Shown here piece after piece: positions 54,265 through 61,310 of a stretch of 64,000 bases of DNA; within the stretch, counting starts at the first letter, position 1, and each line of letters begins with the position of its first letter. Under the pieces are notes generated by a model, which saw only the letters and a program-made list of their open reading frames with translations, had not been told where the DNA came from and made no database searches. The translations under genes and the position numbers were made by a program. The DNA is taken from positions 80,472 to 144,471 of the forward strand of contig NZ_JBNNWS010000016.1 in assembly GCF_050281185.1 (NCBI RefSeq). The letters run 5' to 3'. The stretch is from Heyndrickxia sp050281185. Lineage in GTDB: Bacteria > Bacillota > Bacilli > Bacillales > Bacillaceae_C.

Positions 54265-55908
54265 ATGAAAACCATGAATGATTTATTTATCTTAGAGGGT
54301 ATGAAAGAAGCAGTTGTTTTAGCAGGTCACAGAGGACTGACTCGAAATGTTCAATCCGTTAATATATCAGATGCACCAGATATAATACAATTTTTAAAAA
54401 AAGATCACTTATTGCTTACGACGGGTTATGCATTTAAGGATGACGCCGAAAAGCTCTGTGAATTAATCAACAAGATGCATGCATTAAATTGCTCAGGAAT
54501 CGTCATAAAAATCAACCGATTTTTAAAGGATTTACCCGCAAGAGTTAAATTGCTTGCAGATGATTTGGCGTTTCCCATTATAGATTTACCTACCAATCAT
54601 TCACTAGGTGAAATCTCCCGTCATATTTTAAATTATTTAAATGACCATGAAGCAGAACAGCTTTATTATGCGCTCCATGTTCAAAAAGAGTTTTCAGATA
54701 TGATGATTAAGGGATACAATCTAAATGCTCTTGTGGAGCAGTTAGGTCATTTTTTATTACGCCCCACGATCTTGTTAAATCACCGTGGGGAAAAAATTGC
54801 TCAAAGTCATGATTTTCGCAAGGAATCTATGAAAATCATCGAACAAGAAATCATAAGCAAGATAAAAGAGGATTTAGTCACTGCACGAAAAGGGTGCACA
54901 TTTGTCATGCCGTCAAATGTCGATCAATCCGTCACAACTTTTCCTGTTCAAACGAAACGCCAGGATAATAGTATGTTAGTTATTATCGATTCACTAACCT
55001 TGCCGTACCCATCTTCACAGATGGCCATTGAGCAGGCAGGCAATGTTATTTCGTTTACGATGATTAAAGAACAGGCAATTGAAGAAAATTCAAGATTATT
55101 AAAAAATAATTTCTTCGCTGATTTAATTGAGATGAGAATCCATTCAGATGAAGAGATTATTAGTCGTGGAAATTATTATGGTCTTAAAGAAGATATGAAT
55201 AATATTTGTATCATTTGTACGATTGATCCAAAAGGTGAAAATTATGAGACACTCCAATTATATGAAAAAAAGGTTGGCGAACTACATCATAGTATTTACG
55301 ATAAACTCGAGGATGAAATCATTAATGCGAAGATGGAAGCCACTTTATTTACAAAGGAAAAATACTTTGTTATGATCCTGCAATTTCCCGATGTTTCTGA
55401 AGCAGAAATGAAATATGTAACAGAATTTGTAGAAAACGCCCAAAAGCATTTACAAGGTGATTTCTCCATTTCATTTGGAGTCAGCAATCCGGTTCATTCT
55501 CTTAAAGATATCCCTGTTGCTTATCATGAAGCTGTTGAAGCAATCATGAACGGATATGATCTAAACATGTCTGGCTTTATTAACTTTTATAGAACGAGAG
55601 AACTAGAAGAGTTATTAAAGATAATTCCGAAAAAGGATTTAAAAGCTCTATATGAAAATACATTAAAATCGCTTGCCTATCCAAAGACAAAAGAAGATCA
55701 AGAATTAATTAAAACGATCCAGGTTTATCTTGATTGCCAATGTGAAATTTCGGAAACATCAAGAAAATTGTTTATTCATAGGAATACAGTCAAATATCGG
55801 ATTGAAAAAACAGAAGCTTTGCTAAACTGTTCTTTTCGAGATCCTGCCTATTCCCTCCGTATTCGTGTTGCTTTAATTATCGGATCCATTCTCGAAGATT
55901 GCGAATGA
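54265..55908 (+). CDS. pucR: PucR-family transcriptional regulator
   Basis: A 547-residue regulator. Residues 1-125 are the PucR N-terminal domain (SVNISDAPDIIQFLKKDHLLLTTGY), the middle is a GGDEF-like region, and the C-terminus holds the HTH_30 domain (CEISETSRKLFIHRNTVKYRIEKTEALL near 495-522). B. subtilis PucR controls purine degradation genes in response to pathway intermediates such as allantoin or allantoate. Its position between allH and the allantoinases supports control of this cluster. ATG with GAGGG upstream. A large perfect palindrome overlaps its promoter, suggesting autoregulation. Confidence 0.9.
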   Translation: MKTMNDLFILEGMKEAVVLAGHRGLTRNVQSVNISDAPDIIQFLKKDHLLLTTGYAFKDDAEKLCELINKMHALNCSGIVIKINRFLKDLPARVKLLADDLAFPIIDLPTNHSLGEISRHILNYLNDHEAEQLYYALHVQKEFSDMMIKGYNLNALVEQLGHFLLRPTILLNHRGEKIAQSHDFRKESMKIIEQEIISKIKEDLVTARKGCTFVMPSNVDQSVTTFPVQTKRQDNSMLVIIDSLTLPYPSSQMAIEQAGNVISFTMIKEQAIEENSRLLKNNFFADLIEMRIHSDEEIISRGNYYGLKEDMNNICIICTIDPKGENYETLQLYEKKVGELHHSIYDKLEDEIINAKMEATLFTKEKYFVMILQFPDVSEAEMKYVTEFVENAQKHLQGDFSISFGVSNPVHSLKDIPVAYHEAVEAIMNGYDLNMSGFINFYRTRELEELLKIIPKKDLKALYENTLKSLAYPKTKEDQELIKTIQVYLDCQCEISETSRKLFIHRNTVKYRIEKTEALLNCSFRDPAYSLRIRVALIIGSILEDCE

Positions 55909-55949
55909 TTCATAGAATAAGAGGATCAATCTCAGCTTTATTCCTTCTA

Positions 55950-56167
55950 GGAACAAAAGCGTAAGCGCCGCAGCTCTAGCGTACGGATTTCGTAGTCTTC
56001 GACTGAGATAAAGGAAACACGGTGAGGTAGTTCACGAGCCGATGTTGACTTATCGTAGGGAGGAGACGGAGAAATCCGCTAGCCGATAGGCGCTGGAGCT
56101 AGACGTAAATCTCGCTCTTCATAAAGTTATCCACAGTGCGAGTATTTTATAATTTCCTAAACGAAAA
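55950..56167 (+). repeat. Dispersed ~215-bp structured repeat, copy 2
   Basis: Same element as 9661-9873, with perfect DnaA box TTATCCACA at 56127-56135 and the same nested inverted sub-repeats. It shares the stretch GAGGTAGTTCACGAGC with copy 3 but not with copy 1, so copies 2 and 3 are closer. It follows the pucR stop by about 40 bp. I see no target duplication. Confidence 0.9.
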
Positions 56168-56168
56168 A

Positions 56169-56208
56169 TAAAAATCCCAAAACTTTTTAAAAGGTTTTGG
56201 GATTTTTA
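56169..56208. terminator. Bidirectional terminator between pucR and the first allantoinase
   Basis: Arms AAAAATCCCAAAAC and GTTTTGGGATTTTT with a short AT loop. A- and T-runs flank it, so it can end both the pucR and the allantoinase transcripts. Confidence 0.9.
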
Positions 56209-56236
56209 TATAATACTATATAAATGAAATTACTTC

Positions 56237-57571
56237 TTATTTTTCCACCATGATCTTTTCATTTTCAAATACTACTTGTCCAGCTACAATCGTTGTCTTT
56301 ACCTTCCCTTTAAAAGTTTTTCCAACATAAGGTGAATGCTGATGACGATAGAACAAATCTTCTTTCTTAAGCTCAAAGCTTTCATTCAAATTAATAATGG
56401 TTAAATCAGCATCATAACCAGCTGCAATGGTTCCTTTATTATCAAGTCCAAATAATTTCGCTGGGTTGGTAGATGTTAATTCGACTATTTTTTCTAAAGG
56501 AAGGTTTCGTTTAAAGTACCCTTCAGTCAACATAATATTTAATGTTGATTGAGCTCCAGATATTCCTCCCCAGCCTTCGAAGAAATTACCTTTAATCTCT
56601 TTCATTGATGCGGGTGCTGGTGAATGATCAGATCCAATGACATTTATTTCACCATTTGCCACTGCATTCCATAAATTCTCAACCTCTTCTTCATCTCTTA
56701 ATGGCGGGCAGCATTTTGCCAATCCGCCTTTTTCTTCCAAGTCTTTTACGGTTAATGATAAATAATGAGGGCATGTTTCTACAGTTACATCTACACCTCT
56801 TTGTTGTGCCTCTCTAATAACTTCAATGACTTTTCGGCTGCTTGCATGGACAATATGAAGCTTACATCCTGTTGCCTCAGCATAAGAAATAATTCTTCTG
56901 ACAGCTTCAATTTCTGATATAATCGGTCTCGATTCAACGAAATCTCTTGCCGATGTCTTGCCTTGACTTTGCTTTTCTTTGGCAAGTTGATCACAAATAA
57001 CCGTACTTTCAGCATGCACAGCTAATAGTGAACCTATTGAAGCTATCTCTTTCATCCCTTTATAAAGGGTTTCGTCATCAGCACTATCAAAATCAGCAAT
57101 CCCACTCGGCGACATAAAAGCTTTAAAACCGATTACACCATTTTCATGTAAATCTTTTAAGTCACCAATATTTTGAGGGACAAGACCACCCCAGAAACGT
57201 GGGTTAACAATAGACTTTTCATTTGCAGCTATACGCTTTAATTCTAAATTTTCTTTATTAATTGTTGGCGGTGTACTATTCAACGGCATATCGAAGAATG
57301 TAGTAACCCCACCTGCGGCCAAGCTTCGGCTGCCCGTTTCAAGTCCTTCCCATTCCGTTCTTCCAGGTTCATTAAAATGGACATGTGAATCAATTAAACC
57401 GGGAAGGACATGAAGTCCTTCCGCATTAATTTCTCGACTGGCAGCTGCTTCAATTGATTTGCCAACTGATACTTCTTTTATCTTTCCATCCTTAATAGCG
57501 ATATCTCCTTGGACAATTGCTTCCGGCGTTACAATTTTTCCATTTTTTATGATTAAATCGAATGTAGCCAT
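56237..57571 (-). CDS. allB: Allantoinase, PucH-like
   Basis: A 444-residue amidohydrolase of the dihydroorotase-like group. Metal ligands: HVH at 63-65, the carboxylated lysine in GFKAFM (K150), VHAES, HIVHASS and the aspartate in IGSDHSP. It opens the hydantoin ring of allantoin to allantoate. Sequence pattern is that of Bacillus PucH (FFEGWGGISGAQSTLNIMLTEG). The frame is open to 57622, but GGGAGG stands 8 nt before ATG 57571. A second, more distant allantoinase lies 71 bp upstream in the same direction. Both enzymes look intact. Confidence 0.92.
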   Translation of the reverse strand: MATFDLIIKNGKIVTPEAIVQGDIAIKDGKIKEVSVGKSIEAAASREINAEGLHVLPGLIDSHVHFNEPGRTEWEGLETGSRSLAAGGVTTFFDMPLNSTPPTINKENLELKRIAANEKSIVNPRFWGGLVPQNIGDLKDLHENGVIGFKAFMSPSGIADFDSADDETLYKGMKEIASIGSLLAVHAESTVICDQLAKEKQSQGKTSARDFVESRPIISEIEAVRRIISYAEATGCKLHIVHASSRKVIEVIREAQQRGVDVTVETCPHYLSLTVKDLEEKGGLAKCCPPLRDEEEVENLWNAVANGEINVIGSDHSPAPASMKEIKGNFFEGWGGISGAQSTLNIMLTEGYFKRNLPLEKIVELTSTNPAKLFGLDNKGTIAAGYDADLTIINLNESFELKKEDLFYRHQHSPYVGKTFKGKVKTTIVAGQVVFENEKIMVEK

Positions 57572-57642
57572 ATGCCATTCCTCCCCACACTTTTTTGCCA
57601 ATTTAAATAAATTTGGCAACATGCTTTATGTCTTAGATGAAA

Positions 57643-58998
57643 TTATTTTGCTGTCATAAGCTTTCCAATAGGAGTTCCAACAATTCCTTTTTCCAAATCG
57701 AAAACTACGTGCCCACGAACGATCGTTTTTGTTACTCGGCAGTCGATTTTTCTACCTTCGTAGGCACTGTGTTTATTTTTATAGTAAAGGTCTTCTCTTT
57801 TTACAGTATAAGACTGGTTAGGGTCTACTAATATAATATCTGCATCTTTAGAAACAGCAATTTCACCTTTATTCGGCAAGTTGAAACGTTCAGATGGATG
57901 TGTTGCAATCAGATCAACGAATTTATGAACAGGTAGTCCACGTTGTTTTACAGCCAAATCAAACATAAGATCTACATTGTTTTGTGCCCCGCTAATACCG
58001 CCCCATGCTTCGAAAATATTGCCTTGTTTCAAATCTTCTGTACATGGTGAATGATCAGAAGTTAGCCAATCAATATTTCCATTTAAGAGTTCTTCCCAAA
58101 GCTTCGCTTGATCTTTTGCTTTTCTTAATGGTGGTTGACATTTTGCTCTTGGTCCAATTTCTTCTACTTGTTCTGCACTCATAGCAAAATAGTGAGGACA
58201 GGATTCAACGGTCACATCTACACCTTCACCTCGTGCTTTTAAAATTGCCTGAATCGCTTCTGATGTACTAATATGCACTAAATGCAATTTACAACCAGTC
58301 TCTTTTGCAAAGAGAAGGGCACGTTGCACAGCTTCGACTTCAGTAAAAATTGGACGTGAATCAACATAATCCATTGCAGTTATTCTGCCTTCACGAACCA
58401 TTTCCTCTGCAAGTTTCTTTGTTACAGATGGATTTTCAGCATGAATGCAAAGCAATTGGTCCAATTCAGCTAATTTTTGCATTCCTTTATATAGTGTATA
58501 ATCATCCACATTTGTAAAGTCTCCTGGAATATCACTAGTAATGTCAGATAAAAAGCATTTAAAAGCAAGTACGCCTGCTTCATCTAGCTCTTTTAATTTA
58601 TCCAAATTATCTGGTACAAGTCCGCCATAAAAACCATAATCAACATAGTTTTGTGTTTTCGCTGCTTCTAGTTTAAGATCCAAAGCTTCTTTGTTGATTG
58701 TAGCAGGAAGTGCATTAAGCGGCATTTCTACATAGCTTGTTGTCCCACCGGCAGCTAGTGCTTTCGATCCTGTTTCAAACCCTTCCCATTCGGTACGCCC
58801 TGGTTCACTAATATGAACATGTGTATCGATCATTCCAGGCATAACATATTGACCGCTCGCATTAATGATCTCTTTGGCATCCTCAATTATTTCCTCTGCA
58901 ATACAGGAAATTTTTTCATTGCTTATTCCAATATCTACTTTACGAACTCCATCACGAAATACAACATTGCCGCCTTTAATAATTAAATCGTATATCAT
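57643..58998 (-). CDS. allB: Allantoinase, enterobacterial AllB-like
   Basis: A 451-residue amidohydrolase with the same metal sites (H60 and H62 in DTHVHISEPG, the lysine in AFKCFLSD, IHAENPS, LHLVHISTS, LTSDHSP). Its C-terminal half (GNIFEAWGGISGAQNNVD, VKQRGLP, DIEQG-like VFDLEKGIVG tail) resembles E. coli AllB more than PucH. So it and its neighbour represent two subfamilies rather than a recent duplication. It may act on allantoin with other stereochemical preference or on another hydantoin; activity is inferred. ATG with GGAAGGGG upstream. Confidence 0.88.
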   Translation of the reverse strand: MIYDLIIKGGNVVFRDGVRKVDIGISNEKISCIAEEIIEDAKEIINASGQYVMPGMIDTHVHISEPGRTEWEGFETGSKALAAGGTTSYVEMPLNALPATINKEALDLKLEAAKTQNYVDYGFYGGLVPDNLDKLKELDEAGVLAFKCFLSDITSDIPGDFTNVDDYTLYKGMQKLAELDQLLCIHAENPSVTKKLAEEMVREGRITAMDYVDSRPIFTEVEAVQRALLFAKETGCKLHLVHISTSEAIQAILKARGEGVDVTVESCPHYFAMSAEQVEEIGPRAKCQPPLRKAKDQAKLWEELLNGNIDWLTSDHSPCTEDLKQGNIFEAWGGISGAQNNVDLMFDLAVKQRGLPVHKFVDLIATHPSERFNLPNKGEIAVSKDADIILVDPNQSYTVKREDLYYKNKHSAYEGRKIDCRVTKTIVRGHVVFDLEKGIVGTPIGKLMTAK

Positions 58999-59041
58999 TT
59001 TTTAATCCCCTTCCAATAATAAGCATTATTATAATTTCTTG

Positions 59042-59257
59042 TCGTTTAGGAAATTATAAAATATTCGCACTGTGGATAACTTTATGAAGAGCGAGGTTTA
59101 CGTCTAGCTCCAGCGCCTATCGGCTAGCGGATTTCTCCGTCTCCTCCCTACGATAAGTCAACATCGGCTCGTGAACTACCTCACCGTGTTTCCTTTATCT
59201 CAGTCGAAGACTACGAAATCCGTACGCCGATGAGCAAGGCGCTTGCGCTTTTGTTCT
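59042..59257 (-). repeat. Dispersed ~215-bp structured repeat, copy 3 (inverted)
   Basis: Reverse-complement copy of the element at 55950-56167, including the DnaA box (TGTGGATAA at 59071-59079 on the plus strand). With copy 2 it brackets the two allantoinase genes as a long inverted repeat. Confidence 0.9.
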
Positions 59258-59302
59258 GGCATTTAGCTTTCTGTTTATACATTTTAGAAGAGAGCCTTTT
59301 TT

Positions 59303-59355
59303 GAAAAAAGATTGCATTGTCGTGATGAGAAAAAACCTTCACTACAATGCAATCT
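59303..59355 (-). terminator. Terminator of the NCS1 permease gene
   Basis: Arms AGATTGCATTGT/ACAATGCAATCT (59309-59320 with 59344-59355) plus an inner GTGA/TCAC pairing, followed on the minus strand by TTTTTTC. It separates the permease from the allantoinases. Confidence 0.88.
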
Positions 59356-59391
59356 TCTACTTATAGATTTGATATCATCACAAATTATTAA

Positions 59392-60783
59392 TTATTTCTC
59401 AAAAATGGTTCCTTTTTTGAAACTAGAATTTTTAAATGTAAATTTCATTAAAAGTATATATGCAATACCTGCTACAACAGCGCCGACTATCCATGCTAAA
59501 TCTACTTCAATAAAAGCAGCTGCTGCACCGATAAGCATCGCAATTAACGCACATGGATTATATCCCGCAAATTGACCGTCAGCTTTATATAGCTCTGCAA
59601 CATTTACTTTTTGTTTTCTCAAAATATAATATTCCACTAATAATATGGAAACAACTGGTCCTAAAAATGCGGAATAGATAAGAACGAATAAATTAAGTCC
59701 TTCTGCTGACGAATCCTTTACAAGCACCCAAGGGAATGAACATAATGCAAGTAATCCAGTAATGATTACTGCAGGCTTGTACTTCAATTTTGTAAGCAAT
59801 GTAATTACATATGCCGGTGGAATAATATTAGCAACCATATTTGTTGCTATAACACCAATTACAATGAATATTGAAACAAAAACAGTAATATATGAATTAT
59901 CTACAATGACTGCTAATGCCTTTGCAGGATTAGTTATTCCTGTTGCTGAAGCAAGCATTGCACCGATTGTTAGCACGAAACCGTACGCTACAAAAATAGA
60001 GAAGAAGTATAAAGATCCGCGTTTTCCATTACTAATTCCCGTTTTAAGCTCTCTTGAATAGTCCGCTGCACTTAAGAAGATCGCTGCATAATTTCCTAAG
60101 AACACCATAATAAACCCAAAGAATGGTAACCCCCATGTACCTTTCGTATGAACCCAAGTATCTACAATCGCCTCTTTATGAGATGTTAAAAGAATACCAA
60201 ATACATAAATAAGGGCAAGCATAATAATAATAGAAGCGAGTGATTCTACCCATTTAATGGCATGGAAACCAAACAGTGAAAGCACAATTTGGAATAGAAC
60301 TAGTACGATAAAGCAAACAGCTACATTATCAAAACTTTTTCCCGAAAAAATCTTTACAATTTCATTTAGAGCAGTTGCTCCTATCCAGCTTTGAATACCA
60401 TACCAAACGATAGCTGGTATCCCGCGCAATAGTGACGAAATAACAGTACCTTTCACACCGAAAGACATTCTAAGCTGAGCTACATACGGGATACCCGTTT
60501 TGTATCCAAGCCTGTCATTTAAAGCGAAAATACCTGAAATAATTGCGATCGCAATTATTCCTGCGACTAATGTTTGAAAAATATTTAAGGTTGCAACTCC
60601 TGCTACAACTAAACTGGCTCCAAGCGTCATATTACCTAAGTTAACGCCGTCTCCAATCCACATGAACATATAGGAAATTGGCCCTACCGTTCGTTCCTTT
60701 TCAGTTTTCGGATATAGTGATTCATCTACACCCGGAGCATGTTCGATCTGGGTCTCTGTATTTTCAATATTTTGTACAGACAT
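59392..60783 (-). CDS. pucI: NCS1-family allantoin permease (PucI/AllP-like)
   Basis: A 463-residue nucleobase:cation symporter-1 with 12 predicted membrane segments. The N-terminal helices carry SYMFMWIGDGVNLGNMTLGA and the middle ALNDRLGYKTGIPYVAQLR; AIVWYGIQSWIGATALNEI is characteristic of allantoin/hydantoin transporters. It should bring allantoin in with a cation. The frame extends to GTG 60795, but GGAGTGGGGG precedes ATG 60783. Its leader of about 300 nt, a CcpA site and a palindrome upstream suggest tight control. It is the nearest transporter to the allantoinase pair. Confidence 0.88.
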   Translation of the reverse strand: MSVQNIENTETQIEHAPGVDESLYPKTEKERTVGPISYMFMWIGDGVNLGNMTLGASLVVAGVATLNIFQTLVAGIIAIAIISGIFALNDRLGYKTGIPYVAQLRMSFGVKGTVISSLLRGIPAIVWYGIQSWIGATALNEIVKIFSGKSFDNVAVCFIVLVLFQIVLSLFGFHAIKWVESLASIIIMLALIYVFGILLTSHKEAIVDTWVHTKGTWGLPFFGFIMVFLGNYAAIFLSAADYSRELKTGISNGKRGSLYFFSIFVAYGFVLTIGAMLASATGITNPAKALAVIVDNSYITVFVSIFIVIGVIATNMVANIIPPAYVITLLTKLKYKPAVIITGLLALCSFPWVLVKDSSAEGLNLFVLIYSAFLGPVVSILLVEYYILRKQKVNVAELYKADGQFAGYNPCALIAMLIGAAAAFIEVDLAWIVGAVVAGIAYILLMKFTFKNSSFKKGTIFEK

Positions 60784-60848
60784 TATATCCCCCACTCCTT
60801 TTTAATAATTTGGCACAATTACCATAAATGCACTGGTTCAGGTACTAA

Positions 60849-60874
60849 ATCTTACCTTTAAATAAAGTTAAGAT
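60849..60874. promoter_or_regulatory. 26-bp near-perfect palindrome in the pucI leader
   Basis: ATCTTAcCTTTA and TAAAGtTAAGAT flank an AA centre; only one position per arm fails to pair. It lies about 65 bp upstream of the permease start, inside the expected transcript. It may be a regulator site or an RNA hairpin. Confidence 0.5.
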
Positions 60875-61071
60875 GTTATGCCCTTGAAATCGATAATCGT
60901 TTTCATTTACCAATGCTTATTTTTGAATAAACGTCTTCGCCATCTCTTTCTTAAATTACTTCCTCAAATAATAGCCCCTTTTTAAATGTATTATAACCAC
61001 ATCTATTAATTAAAAACGAAAGTCTATACTAAATTTGTTTTTCATTTACAAGAATAAAAAGATGTATTATT

Positions 61072-61100
61072 CGAAAACGTTTTCAGCAATATCTATTATA
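61072..61100 (-). promoter_or_regulatory. pucI promoter -10 box with downstream CcpA (cre) site
   Basis: TATAAT on the minus strand (61095-61100) has only a weak -35 partner (ACGACC). Just downstream of the expected start point is TGAAAACGTTTTCG (61072-61085), a near-perfect cre site for CcpA-HPr(Ser-P). A second, weaker cre-like sequence, ATGAAAACGATTATC, lies at 60889-60903. Location after the start point is typical of catabolite repression. The rest of the 60784-61240 gap contains no visible gene. Confidence 0.65.
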
Positions 61101-61241
61101 CCTACTACATTCTAAAAGGTCGTTATTGCATTTAAACAAAAAAATAATATAATGTTAGCTACGATGCATAAACCATTTTTCACTTTTATGCAATTTGAAC
61201 AAATCATTGTTCGATTTATCAATAATGTAAAAAAGAATCAA

Positions 61242-61288
61242 AAAAATCACCCTTTAAGTAGATAGTTTCTTCTTAATGGGTGATTTTT
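61242..61288. terminator. Bidirectional-looking terminator after the metal ATPase
   Basis: Arms AAAAATCACCC/GGGTGATTTTT (61242-61252 with 61278-61288), extended by TTAAG/CTTAA across one mismatch. The U-tract on the minus strand ends the efflux operon. Confidence 0.9.
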
Positions 61289-61310
61289 CATTATATTAAT
61301 ATCTCTGTTT

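Noticed and set aside
60784..61240. A purine riboswitch or T-box in the pucI leader
   Set aside because: I found no conserved purine-aptamer core or T-box sequence; only cre-like sites and a palindrome.
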